From contig JAQFVV010006231.1 in NCBI GenBank assembly GCA_028023455.1, positions 4,914,036-4,978,035 of the forward strand: DNA of 64,000 bases, read 5' to 3'. Positions 1 to 10,459 of this stretch are shown here, piece by piece. Each line of letters starts with the position of its first letter. The first letter of the stretch is position 1. The position numbers and the translations under genes were made by a program. The notes under the pieces are model-generated. The model searched no databases. It had not been told where the DNA came from and was given only the letters and a program-made list of their open reading frames with translations. This DNA comes from Epiperipatus broadwayi (taxonomy: Eukaryota; Onychophora; Udeonychophora; Euonychophora; Peripatidae).

Positions 1-2454
1 TTCACCTTTTTCTGTCATTTCTCACTGACCGGTCTATCCGACCCAAATTTAAACTTTTTGGTATCGAGTTGTGTGTGTAACAATATTAAAAATGTATAAA
101 TATATGTAGAATTCAACATAAACACGCACACATTTCGATCTCAAATTAAACGCAATAAATATGGATAAAATAATATAATTTAGATTCCTTTTAGTTAAAT
201 AAATTTTGTGTAATAATAATCATTTATTTTGAATTTTATAAAGTTCGTATTTGTTGTTTAGTTTAAATTTCGTTAAATAATAAGTCTAACAAAATCTGAT
301 GCAATAATTAATTAAAGTTAAAATAATTTTATTCCCTTTTGTCTTTGAAAATTTAAAAGCATCGGTCAGTGATAGAAAATAAATTAATTATAGCAAAATT
401 CCAAAAGAATGTAATTAGCGAATGTAAAGAAAAACAAACAATAGCACAGCAAATTTTTTTATTAAAACCAGCAGAGCATTGATTATCCGGAGGGCAAGAT
501 AAGTAAAAAAACCTAAAAATATCTCAACAAAAACTTAGAGATCAAGATAAAAAAAGGAGGCCATCTTAGACTTGCTGGAGACTTTCACTTGAATTTTAGC
601 TTTGCTCTCGAGTGGAGCGTCTAAAATATCTTAAATAAATTAATACTGCAAGGTATGACCGAGTAAGCACCGAAATTATTCTCCATCGGGAGATGGCCCA
701 CCATATGCTGAGCTTCACCTTGCCCATCGTAAAAGCACCAAAATGATCTGCTGCCTGAAATAAACAAGAAAGCCGCTGCTGTTAAGAAATCAATAAAACA
801 ACATGCCCAGGACAAGAAAGAAAACCTCTAATTACGAACAATCTGCTATTAAACCAATGGACGAAAACATCTTATAAAACAGGTACCTGTGTGTGTATTC
901 CAAATTATAGAGTACTCTAGTAATAATAAGCTATAGCTCATCTCCTATTATTTGTATAACTTCTAAATGTTAAAATTGTAATTTTGAGAAACTAAAATTC
1001 GAGAATTCATGTAATCTGTAAATTTCTCGCATAATCTAGCTTACCCTCCCTCTATCACTTCTTAGGTGTGTATTTCTTAAATCTACATTTTATTTATAAT
1101 TATCATTGAAATATTACCTCCTCATAATTGTCTTAGTTTTAAAGCTAAATCCATAATCGCTTGAACAGTGAATGCGTGTCGAATTATTAATATTTGCTTT
1201 TATAAATAACTTAAATTTCAGATAAATCGACACGCATTCAAAGAATCAGTTATTGTAATGCAGGGTCTACTACTCCGTAATAGCTGGCATACTCGCTGTA
1301 ATAATCCCCTTTTTAGATATTTTTTTATTATTAAATGTTAATGAATAATCATGTAAATTTCATTTCTTTGAGAGTCACCAATTTTCTTTCAGTCAACGTT
1401 GATAATGTCGGGCCGAGTTTGAAATCTAGTTGAATATTACCACAATCTTTTCGATATTATACATGTGTTACGTTTTGAAGCCCCGATGGCTCATTCCAAG
1501 CCGTGAATGCTCCGGATTCTCTAGGGTTGAATTAACCCCAGTCGTCCTACACAAGCGGACATGATAATGTTCCCGTAGGGCTTGACGACCGTCACGCAGC
1601 CAGCTGGCAAATTGCGACACGGACCGCTTGTCCCTGGTTATGCTCATGTGACACCTTACCTCTTCGGGTCGCGGCAGAGACCAACCCGAAACCCTTATAA
1701 CTTATTCACGGCATTGCAGTTTCAGCGCTGCCATTTTACATCGCCCTTCTAAAGCGTACCACGTGTTCTTTTATTTAGTTTATTATTCTCTCTATCACTC
1801 CGCCTCGGCATTATCTTCGTCATATACTCTCAAATAAATGTTTGCCCTTTGTCGTAAAATAAATATTTTATTAAATAAATGTATGTCCGCCGTTACTGAT
1901 GACTCTTGCAGTGCAAAGTATAAATTCCTTACAGCACGCATTAGAAATACTCACTCGAGAACCCTAGGTAGCTAGATTACGCTTTCATATAAATAAATGC
2001 TCCATATAAATAAATGTATTTTTATATATATAATATTACTAATTAGCTATTGAGACTTTGAATTTAAAATATGATTAATCACATTAATAATGTTTTCTTT
2101 TATTAAATACGTAAATAAATAATTCTAACTATACGTCTGTAGTTAAGTTTTCATTTATTCAATGCCCATTATAGACATTTTCTCGATTATATATGTTAAT
2201 TAATATTCGTTTGATTGTTGGCCATCTCGGAAACAAAACCCATGAATCTCGTGCATCTCCCTGACCACCGTGCCTAAAGAAGTGTTTACTTATGTCGCAT
2301 CAGAGGCGTTATTCCGTAGATTGTATTGTGGAACCGATAAACTATGTTCGAACTCAGTATTACCGGTGGCTTCGCTACTCGATGGTGCTGCTGTTCTGTG
2401 TGGTGGTCGAATTCTGCAATATGTTAACGAGATACACGTGTTTTGACTGTTACA
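1..2454 (+). repeat. 5' LTR of the long-LTR Gypsy element (partial)
   Basis: Direct repeat of 7693-10150. The right boundary is set where the copies stop matching: both end in TGTTACA, followed by TAGTTA here and ATATCT in the 3' copy. It is AT-rich with many AATAAA-type signals and no long open frame. An open frame on the minus strand at 621-815 recurs in the other LTR only because the LTR is duplicated. A 13-bp perfect inverted repeat (1170-1182 with 1227-1239) and a CpG-rich block (1481-1745) lie inside. About 2.5 kb is long for a Gypsy LTR, which is usually 0.2-1.5 kb. Confidence 0.92.
1481..1745 (+). other. GC/CpG-rich structured block inside the 5' LTR
   Basis: This stretch contrasts sharply with its AT-rich surroundings: it has many CG dinucleotides and short complementary segments, such as CAAGCGG with CCGCTTG and GTCGTC with GACGAC. 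It could be an untranslated leader, a promoter or a structured RNA. There is no open frame of note. The same block is present in the 3' LTR. Confidence 0.55.
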
Positions 2455-2477
2455 TAGTTAAATTTTTTTTTAGCGTT

Positions 2478-2498
2478 TGGCGCTTTCCAACGTGAGGC
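2478..2498 (+). promoter_or_regulatory. Candidate primer binding site (tRNA-Lys-like)
   Basis: It starts 23 bases after the 5' LTR end. The sequence reads TGGCGC, then TTT, then CCAACGTGAGGC. Apart from the three inserted T and one G-to-A change it matches the complement of a tRNA-Lys 3' end. The offset and the insertion are unusual, so this is an inference. Confidence 0.35.
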
Positions 2499-3043
2499 TT
2501 CGAGTATAAAACCCATAGATACCCTGAGCAAAAATAATGCAGATAAATTCCTTTAGCGTTCGTTGCCGAGTTGGCTAATTGTTTTATATATATAAGAGTT
2601 TGTTTTGGATAAAAAGAAAAATAATAAAAATAAATCGAGTGAAATAATGTGGGTCGAGTGAGTGAAAGGACAGCAGGCATAATAACAAATTTAAGGAAAG
2701 CAGGGATGTGTGTGTAATTTAAGAAGGAACGAAATACTCGGATCTAATGAAATATCTTTTATATAATAATAATAATAATCAGTAGCTAAATGAGACAGCA
2801 GAAGCTTGTTATGTTTTAACAATAAAAATTTAGTTAAAGAACAAATATATGTATTATGACAGCAGTGGCTTATACGCGTTACTAATAGTTCGTTATAATA
2901 TATATGTTAAGTATATTAAAAGCAGCAATATAGAGATAGGGCAATGTAGAATAAGTGAGGGCAGTAAAAGAGTATTATAGGGCCAATATACCGGTGGGGG
3001 ATAGTTTAATGCTACTAGTGTAAAATAAATAAATAGTAAGGAA

Positions 3044-5089
3044 ATGGATAAGAAAATGGAAACAGAAAATACTGATACAGAGCAGCTAGATTTATCTGAG
3101 GCTTTGGAGTCTACACCCGAGCGAAGGGAAGCTCCACAGCAGTACAGAGCACCAATGGACTATAATTTCAAGTTTGTTGAGGAAATACTCAGACGGAATA
3201 TGCAGGAAATCCGAAAATGTGTCTTGAGAGAGTCAGAAATGATAGCAAACGAATATAGAATAACCCAAGTCAATAAAGTGGGGGGAAATATAAGGACAAA
3301 GGAGGTTAGACCTCAAAGCTACTTAGGAAAGATTATTCAGATAAAAATCTTTAGAGGAGAGACAGGAGAAAATCCTCAAGCCCACTTAGAGAGCTTACAA
3401 AGTTTCTTTCAAGTGCATAAGGCAGAAGCAGGTGAACAGATAGCTATTGCCAGTTACCATTTACAGGGCTATGCCAAAGACTGGTGGGATATGGTGAAAT
3501 GGAAACCTAAAACTATAGAGAAGTACACAGATGCGTTAATGAAACAATATTGGAGTGACAAGCATCAAATGGATATCTACAACACGCTCTGTCATGAAAA
3601 ATATGGAGCAGTACCCCAAGAAACACATGCTCAGTTTTTCCTCCGCCAAGCAAACCGATTTAAATCTCTCACGACGTTCGCATTGGCAGATAGACATATC
3701 ATTGGAACGATTCAACAAAATATGCCAGTAACTACCCAAAAGCTGATGATCATAAGTGGTATCAAAGACATTGAAGAGATGGGAGAATTTCTTGCGGTTT
3801 TAGATGACAGCCATTGGTCTGAAAGTCTAGTAGATCACGAATGGAAGCAGGAGACCAGACAACAGCAATCATCAACTACTAGCAATCATACTGAGAAAGA
3901 CAGAAACCAAATGGCAACTCGATCAAGTGGGACGTCAGTAAAAGATTACCAGTACCAGCATTCATCTTGCCAGCAGCTGAAAGTAGTGGAGATGACTAAC
4001 CTAACGTCAGTCATCCAGGAAGAGGATCCCACTTGGGGACTTCAGATTGGCCCTTGCCCAATTATTAATACAAGAATCGAGGCCTCAGTTGCACAACTTC
4101 TTCTTGACACAGGCAGCCAGATTTCCTGTGTTTCTAGAGAGTGGTTAACAAATTACGAAAAACATGGACTCATACCCAGGCTTCCCGCTCGCCCAATCCA
4201 AATGAAGCTGGCTGATGGGAGGACGACCAGAACTGAAAACTATCAAGTCTGGTTGGAAATATTGATAGGAGAAGCCAATGCAGGACACGCCTTCTTAGTG
4301 ATAAGAGGACTAATTCAGGACGTGATAATTGGGTCCGACTTCTTAACCCAACATGAATGTATCCTGGACTATAAAAAAAAGATACTAACTTTCCAGCAAG
4401 AGCAGATTAGTTTTGATACAAATAAACAAACTGAAGAAATCCAATTAAGATGTCTGGAGGCCATTCCTGATGAGGATATTCAAGAAAAAATTATGGGATC
4501 ATCGTTATACAAGGTAGAGGACCAATTCCAGTTACAAAAATTACTTATGGAAAATCGTACCATATTTTCTCAGGTTCCAGGTGAAATTAGTGATTACGTC
4601 CATCGGATACGAGTAAAAGAAAAGACGCATTTCCAGACCCGCACATACCCTATCCCATTTCAGTATCAAGAAGAGGTGAATGCTCAAATTAAGAAGATGA
4701 TTGACTGGGGTGTAATTGAAAAGGGGTCATCACCCTATAATAATCCGTTAGTCGTAGTCAAAAAGAAAGATGGAACCATACGATTGTGTCTCGATGCTAG
4801 GACATTAAACAACATTACTATACCTGAGCGGGACATCCCACCACCCATCCAAGAAACATTCCTCAAGTTGACTGCTAAGAATATTTTCACTACTCTTGAC
4901 CTAACTGCCAGTTACTGGCAAATGGCTCTCCACCCCCAGGATCGAAAATATACCGCGTTCAGATACAATGGGCAAACCCACATGTTTAAAAGAGTACCGT
5001 TTGGGCTGATAAATAGCGGGGCTGGCCTCATGAGGTGTTTGGACCAAGTATTGTCAGAAAGATTAAAAAAAAATTGGTATGTTATGTAG
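3044..5089 (+). CDS. Gag-protease-N-terminal reverse transcriptase of Gypsy element
   Basis: This 681-codon frame starts after a 590-base leader. Residues about 90-270 form a Gag capsid-like region (retrotrans_gag type, with the WW of KDWWDMVKW). No CCHC zinc knuckle is visible before the protease. The aspartic protease has its DTGS catalytic motif near residue 355 and a later IIGSDFL motif. Reverse transcriptase begins near residue 530 (PIPFQYQEEV) and shows VIEKGSSPYNNPLVVVKKKDG, LCLDAR, TLDLTASYWQ and PFGLINSG. The frame runs off course at the nine-A run at 5065-5073 and stops at 5089, just before the YVDD box, which lies in the next frame. The break may be a 1-bp mutation, an assembly error or, less likely, a recoding site. 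Confidence 0.92.
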   Translation: MDKKMETENTDTEQLDLSEALESTPERREAPQQYRAPMDYNFKFVEEILRRNMQEIRKCVLRESEMIANEYRITQVNKVGGNIRTKEVRPQSYLGKIIQIKIFRGETGENPQAHLESLQSFFQVHKAEAGEQIAIASYHLQGYAKDWWDMVKWKPKTIEKYTDALMKQYWSDKHQMDIYNTLCHEKYGAVPQETHAQFFLRQANRFKSLTTFALADRHIIGTIQQNMPVTTQKLMIISGIKDIEEMGEFLAVLDDSHWSESLVDHEWKQETRQQQSSTTSNHTEKDRNQMATRSSGTSVKDYQYQHSSCQQLKVVEMTNLTSVIQEEDPTWGLQIGPCPIINTRIEASVAQLLLDTGSQISCVSREWLTNYEKHGLIPRLPARPIQMKLADGRTTRTENYQVWLEILIGEANAGHAFLVIRGLIQDVIIGSDFLTQHECILDYKKKILTFQQEQISFDTNKQTEEIQLRCLEAIPDEDIQEKIMGSSLYKVEDQFQLQKLLMENRTIFSQVPGEISDYVHRIRVKEKTHFQTRTYPIPFQYQEEVNAQIKKMIDWGVIEKGSSPYNNPLVVVKKKDGTIRLCLDARTLNNITIPERDIPPPIQETFLKLTAKNIFTTLDLTASYWQMALHPQDRKYTAFRYNGQTHMFKRVPFGLINSGAGLMRCLDQVLSERLKKNWYVM

Positions 5090-7188
5090 ACGATGTAGTA
5101 GTTGCGTCTAGAGACATTGCAGAGCATCTGGAGGATTTAAAACAATTTTTCGATGAGTGCACCCAGAAAAATATAACTGTTAATTTAAAAAAAAGTTTTT
5201 TCGCCTTGAAGGAAATTTCCTTTTTAGGCCATATTGTAAATGGTCACGGAATTAGGGCTCACCCTGACAAGGTTGCAGCTATTGAAAATTTCCCTAGGCC
5301 CACGAACCGTAAGCAAGTTCGATCATTTCTGGGCCTTTGCAATTACTATCACAAGTTTTACCCCCATTTTGCCAAAGATACATCATCACTAGTAGAATTG
5401 ATAAGACCTCACCACCGATGGGAATGGACGAAGACCCATGAAGAAGACTTCAGTCGAGTAAAGAGAAGATTTTTAAAGACTGTGATGTTACACTACCCAG
5501 ATTTTACCCGTCCCTTTTATTTGCAGACTGATAGCAGTCAGAAGGGATTGGGCGTGGTTCTATTTCAAGTCAACCCAGAAGGCCAACACCAAATACTATA
5601 TTTTAGCAGCCGAACTCTGAAAGGAGCCGAAAAGAACTACACAGTGACGGAACAAGAGACACTAGCAATCGTGTGGTCATGCAATAAGTTCAAGCAGATG
5701 TTGCTGGGTTCAGAAGTGATTATCATTACTGACCACCGGTGTCTCGAATTCCTAAATAAAAGTTACCTGAACAATGACCGCCTCATCAGATGGAGTCTTT
5801 CACTTCAAAGATTTCATTATAAAGTCGTCTACTGCCCTGGGCCTGAAAATACGGTGGCCGATATATTAAGTCGACATCCTATAGAACTGGAGCCACACAA
5901 CCCCATAATAAGTGATCAGCCATTGGTAATTGCAGCAATGGTACTGGACCAGGAGATGGAACACAAGTTAAGGAACCTTCAACATTGGCAAGAGCAGCAT
6001 CTGCTATATAAAAAGCTTATCCAAATTGTACAACAGCAAGGAAATCCAATACAAGGCTGCTCAACACCTCGAGGAAAGAAGCTATACCGGATAAGAAATG
6101 GGTTGCTGCAGCAGCAGATTGTGGGAGATAAAATTTACTGGAAAATCTTGGTACCACCTGACCTCAGAAACCGTCTCATCATGTATATGCATGGTTTAGT
6201 AGGGCACTATGGCCCTAGAAAAACAGAAGAAGCTATAAGACGACAATTTCACTGGCCAAAGCTATATGAAGATGTGATGGATACCCTCAAGAAATGTGCT
6301 ATTTGTGCAAGAGATAAACCACCAAATAGAAACTTTAGTGGAGTAGGTGCCTCTATCATTCCGTCCGCACCAAATGAAATACTTGCGATCGATCACTATG
6401 GCCCATTGCCATCCTACCGTAGATTCCGTTACTTACTTGTAACTTATGATCTATTCTCAAAATATGCTTGGGCCTATCCTGTGATGCGAGCAGATTCCCG
6501 TTGCGCAATTCGAGTGCTACAAAAGTGTCAATTCATCAAGATTGGAAAACCGGTCACCATCCTCTCGGACCACGGATCGGCCTTTACGTCTCAAGAATGG
6601 AAGACTTGGTTGAGGCAGCATAACGTTAAACATATTCTGACCTCAATTCGAAATCCTCAGTCTAACCCCTGTGAACGGGTTATGAGGGAAATAAACCGAC
6701 TATTTAGGACCCATGTTCACCAAAATCACAGGAGCTGGGTAAATCAAACTGAAAAGATTTTTCAATATATCAATGGAACCATCAATGAGGCCACTGGCAT
6801 GACACCAACACGTTTGCATTTTGGTAGAGCGGACTCAGTACTGATCAAGACGCCATTACCCATGGATGAACGTGAAATCAATACTGAAACTGACAGGCGC
6901 AAGGCACACCGCCGCCTTACCGAAAGGGCAGAACGGAAATTACGAGCAGATCAGAGAAGCCAACATTTCCAGGTCGGGAACTATGTTTGGGTACGGAACT
7001 CTCAACAAAGTAACCGAGATAAAAGACTATATAAAAAGTTCTTTCCTTTGTACCGGGGACCCTTTATCATTGATCGCACATGTGGCCCAAATGCATATTT
7101 ATTAAAAGATGGAGATACCATAAAAGGGACATACAATGCCCGTAATCTCAAACCATGTAGGTATTATCCACCTGACCCGGGGTTATAA
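5035..7188 (+). CDS. Reverse transcriptase C-terminal part, RNase H and integrase of Gypsy element
   Basis: This frame overlaps the gag-RT frame; meaningful sequence begins at about 5065. The catalytic YVDD of reverse transcriptase is at residues 17-20 (5083-5094). It is followed by a FLGH motif and an FLGLCNYYHKF thumb motif. RNase H has TDSSQKGLG near residue 164, EQETLAIVW and ITDHRCLEFL. Integrase has the HHCC zinc domain (MHGLVGH, then CAIC) near residues 385-425. Its catalytic triad D453, D512, E547 is complete with the usual D-x34-E spacing. The C-terminal part (GPFIIDRTCGPNAYLL) resembles the Gypsy integrase tail, and no chromodomain is seen. The frame reaches its stop at 7188 without internal stops. 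With the upstream frame it would make one polyprotein but for the A-run frame change. Confidence 0.92.
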   Translation: MFGPSIVRKIKKKLVCYVDDVVVASRDIAEHLEDLKQFFDECTQKNITVNLKKSFFALKEISFLGHIVNGHGIRAHPDKVAAIENFPRPTNRKQVRSFLGLCNYYHKFYPHFAKDTSSLVELIRPHHRWEWTKTHEEDFSRVKRRFLKTVMLHYPDFTRPFYLQTDSSQKGLGVVLFQVNPEGQHQILYFSSRTLKGAEKNYTVTEQETLAIVWSCNKFKQMLLGSEVIIITDHRCLEFLNKSYLNNDRLIRWSLSLQRFHYKVVYCPGPENTVADILSRHPIELEPHNPIISDQPLVIAAMVLDQEMEHKLRNLQHWQEQHLLYKKLIQIVQQQGNPIQGCSTPRGKKLYRIRNGLLQQQIVGDKIYWKILVPPDLRNRLIMYMHGLVGHYGPRKTEEAIRRQFHWPKLYEDVMDTLKKCAICARDKPPNRNFSGVGASIIPSAPNEILAIDHYGPLPSYRRFRYLLVTYDLFSKYAWAYPVMRADSRCAIRVLQKCQFIKIGKPVTILSDHGSAFTSQEWKTWLRQHNVKHILTSIRNPQSNPCERVMREINRLFRTHVHQNHRSWVNQTEKIFQYINGTINEATGMTPTRLHFGRADSVLIKTPLPMDEREINTETDRRKAHRRLTERAERKLRADQRSQHFQVGNYVWVRNSQQSNRDKRLYKKFFPLYRGPFIIDRTCGPNAYLLKDGDTIKGTYNARNLKPCRYYPPDPGL

Positions 7189-7643
7189 CAATATTGGAGC
7201 ATTTCGGACGGCCATCCCGTATAGAAAATTTAGTAAAACGAACTTGATAAATATTGGTTGAATGGAAATTATATCTGTCAAATCGGGCTTTACATAGAAC
7301 TTTTGTTATGTATTTCGTTAGTATTGTTCTTAAAATTTTATATATATTATGTAAATTAATATTAGTCTATAAATTTTTTTTTATATATATCTATAACAGT
7401 CTAACTAATAGTACTATAATGATTGCTAACCAGACACGGCCAAATTAGGTCACTTTAAAATTTAAAGTTTAAATTCTAGATCCGGGTATATAAATTGTTC
7501 GTTACTTCATGAAATCTCTGCTTTCTCTATTTCAATATCTGTAAAAACAATAATAATTTTTTTCTTTTTTTTTTCGTCTTTCAATTATGTAATGTAAATT
7601 TTTTTTTCTTTCATGCCTCCTTTGTTCTTCCTTAATTGTTCAC

Positions 7644-7659
7644 GGGAAGTACGGGGAAA
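7644..7659 (+). promoter_or_regulatory. Candidate polypurine tract before the 3' LTR
   Basis: GGGAAGTACGGGGAAA is the most purine-rich stretch in the region and lies immediately before a TG that would open the 3' LTR. The resulting LTR would start TGAAACA and end TGTTACA, a near-inverted pair. Because the 5' LTR is cut by the window, this boundary cannot be confirmed by comparison. Confidence 0.5.
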
Positions 7660-10150
7660 TGAAACAGTGAGATTCGTATTCGAATCTCAAGTTTCACCTT
7701 TTTCTGTCGTCTCTCACTGACCGGTCTATCCCACCCAAATTTAAACTTTTTGGTATCGAGTTGTGTGTGTAACAATATTAAAAATGTATAAATATATGTA
7801 GAATTCAACATAAACACGCACACATTTCGATCTCAAATTAAGCGCAATAAATACGGATAAAATAATATAATTTAGATTCCTTTTAGTTAAATAAATTTTG
7901 TGTAATAATAATCATTTATTTTGAATTTTATAAAGTTCGTATTTGTTGTTTAGTTTAAATTTCGTTAAATAATAAGTCTAACAAAATCTGATGCAATAAT
8001 TAATTAAAGTTAAAATAATTTTATTCCCTTTTGTCTTTGAAAATTTAAAAGCATCGGTCAGTGATAGAAAATAAATTAATTATAGCAAAATTCCAAAAGA
8101 ATGTAATTAGCGAATGTAAAGAAAAACAAACAATAGCACAGCAAATTTTTTAATTAAAACCAGCAGAGCATTGATTATCTGGAGGGCAAGATAAGTAAAA
8201 AAAACCTAAAAATATCTCAACAAAAACTTAGAGATCAAGATAAAAAAAGGAGGCCATCTTAGACTTGCTGGAGACTTTCACTTGAATTTTAGCTTTGCTC
8301 TCGAGTGGAGCGTCTAAAATATCTTAAATAAATTAATACTGCAAGGTATGACCGAGTAAGCACCGAAATTATTCTCCATCGGGAGATGGCCCACCATATG
8401 CTGAGCTTCACCTTGCCCATCGTAAAAACACCAAAATGATCTGCTGCCTGAAATAAACAAGAAAGCCGCTGCTGTTAAGAAATCAATAAAACAACATGCC
8501 CAGGACAAGAAAGAAAACCTCTAATTACGAACAATCTGCTATTAAACCAATGGACGAAAACATCTTATAAAACAGGTACCTGTGTGTGTATTCCAAATTA
8601 TAGAGTACTCTAGTAATAATAAGCTATAGCTCATCTCCTATTATTTGTATAACTTCTAAATGTTAAAATTGTAATTTTGAGAAACTAAAATTCGAGAATT
8701 CATGTAATCTGTAAATTTCTCGCATAATCTAGCTTACCCTCCCTCTATCACTTCTTAGGTGTGTATTTCTTAAATCTACATTTTATTTATAATTATCATT
8801 GAAATATTACCTCCTCATAATTGTCTTAGTTTTAAAGCTAAATCCATAATCGCTTGAACAGTGAATGCGTGTCGAATTATCATTAATATTTGCTTTTATA
8901 AATAACTTAAATTTCAGATAAATCGACACGCATTCAAAGAATCAGTTATTGTAATGCAGGGTCTACTACTCCGTAATAGCTGGCATACTCGCTGTAATAA
9001 TCCCCTTTTTAGATATTTTTTTATTATTAAATGTTAATGAATAATCATGTAAATTTCATTTCTTTGAGAGTCACCAATTTTCTTTCAGTCAACGTTGATA
9101 ATGTCGGGCCGAGTTTGAAATCTAGTTGAATATTACCACAATCTTTTCGATATTATACATGTGTTACGTTTTGAAGCCCCGATGGCTCATTCCACGCCGT
9201 GAATGCTCCGGATTCTCTAGGGTTGAATTAACCCCAGTCGTCCTACACAAGCGGACATGATAATGTTCCCGTAGGGCTTGACGACCGTCATGCAGCCAGC
9301 TGGCAAATTGCGACACGGACCGCTTGTCCCTGGTTATGCTCATGTGACACCTTACCTCTTCGGGTCGCGGCAGAGACCAACCCGAAACCCTTATAACTTA
9401 TTCACGGCATTGCAGTTTCAGCGCTGCCATTTTACATCGCCCTTCTAAAGCGTACCACGTGTTCTTTTATTTAGTTTATTATTCTCTCTATCACTCCGCC
9501 TCGGCATTATCTTCGTCATATACTCTCAAATAAATGTTTGCCCTTTGTCGTAAAATAAATATTTTATTAAATAAATGTATGTCCGCCGTTACTGATGACT
9601 CTTGCAGTGCAAAGTATAAATTCCTTACAGCACGCATTAGAAATACTCACTCGAGAACCCTAGGTAGCTAGATTACGCCTTCATATAAATAAATGCTCCA
9701 TATAAATAAATGTATTTTTATATATATAATATTACTAATTAGCTATTGAGACTTTGAATTTAAAATATGATTAATCACATTAATAATGTTTTCTTTTATT
9801 AAATACGTAAATAAATAATTCTAACTATACGTCTGTAGTTAAGTTTTCATTTATTCGATGCCCATTATAGACATTTTCTCGATTATATATGTTAATTAAT
9901 ATTCGTTTGATTGTTGGCCAACTCGGAAACAAAACCCATGAATCTCGTGCATCTCCCTGACCACCGTGCCTAAAGAAGTGTTTACTTATGTCGCATCAGA
10001 GGCGTTATTCCGTAGATTGTATTGTGGAACCGATAAACTATGTTCGAACTCAGTATTACCGGTGGCTTTGCTACTCGATGGTGCTGCTGTTCTGTGTGGT
10101 GGTCGAATTCTGCAATATGTTAACGAGATACACGTGTTTTGACTGTTACA
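7660..10150 (+). repeat. 3' LTR of the long-LTR Gypsy element
   Basis: It is a direct repeat of the 5' LTR. The right end at 10150 (ending TGTTACA) is firm; the left end at 7660 is inferred from the polypurine tract and TG. The length is about 2.49 kb. Identity with the 5' LTR is roughly 99.4 percent by eye. The CpG-rich block recurs at 9177-9441. Confidence 0.85.
9177..9441 (+). other. GC/CpG-rich structured block inside the 3' LTR
   Basis: This is the second copy of the block at 1481-1745, with two base differences noticed (A/C and C/T). Its composition differs from the AT-rich rest of the LTR. Confidence 0.55.
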
Positions 10151-10200
10151 ATATCTTATATGTTCATATAGTGTATATTAAACCTAGTTTTAAATGTAAA

Positions 10201-10349
10201 TCACATGGTAACAGCCTAAGCTAATCTAAACCACAAATTTTCAATCTGATTGTCAAGGCAACCTCTATAAGTAAAAGATGGATCCTTTTACTAATAGAGA
10301 TTCCTTTGGCAACACATGGTTTGAATAAGCTTGGACTGTTATCATGTGA
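10201..10349. mobile_element. Small inverted-repeat element (MITE family 2, copy a)
   Basis: The two ends are imperfect inverted repeats of about 29 bp. The left reads CATGGTAACAGCCTAAGC and the right, reversed, CATGATAACAGTCCAAGC. An inner hairpin (CTCTATAAGTAAAAG with CTTTTACTAATAGAG) fills the centre. A related, shorter copy lies at 23673-23749. It sits in the host intron just downstream of the exon at 10460-10648. Confidence 0.6.
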
Positions 10350-10459
10350 CATATACATTTTAATTCCTATATGTAATATATATGTGAAAAATGAATGTTT
10401 TGTCTACATTATAAATATTATAAAAAAATTTAATATAATAAAAAATATATCAAACTTAC

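Larger units (their letters stand above)
1..10150 (+). mobile_element. Ty3/Gypsy LTR retrotransposon with very long LTRs (left end cut by window)
   Basis: Two near-identical direct repeats (1-2454 and about 7660-10150) flank one gag-protease-RT-RNase H-integrase region (3044-7188). The order RT-RNase H-integrase, with integrase last, is that of Ty3/Gypsy (Metaviridae). By eye the two LTRs differ by about 14 substitutions, one 1-bp indel in an A run and one 3-bp indel (CAT), so the insertion is young. The left end is missing: window base 1 aligns with base 7693, so about 33 bases of the 5' LTR lie outside and the 5' target duplication cannot be checked. No envelope gene is visible; 7189-7659 has no long frame. 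The element is antisense to the host transporter gene and appears to sit in its next intron. Confidence 0.93.

Noticed and set aside
621-815. 64-codon minus-strand frame present twice (also 8314-8508)
   Set aside because: It recurs only because it lies in the duplicated LTR. No family motif and no sign of selection as a protein.
803-877. Short basic ORF in the LTR (ATG at 803, 24 codons) followed by a splice-donor-like CAGGTACCTG
   Set aside because: Too short to support. A spliced leader exon is possible but there is no acceptor or transcript evidence.
5035-5094. Programmed -1 frameshift signal at the A9 run
   Set aside because: Located inside the RT domain rather than between gag and pol, with no evident downstream pseudoknot. 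A simple indel is more likely.
7254-7448. Possible envelope-like ORF after integrase
   Set aside because: Only 64 codons of AT-rich, low-complexity sequence with no signal or fusion motif; not an env gene.
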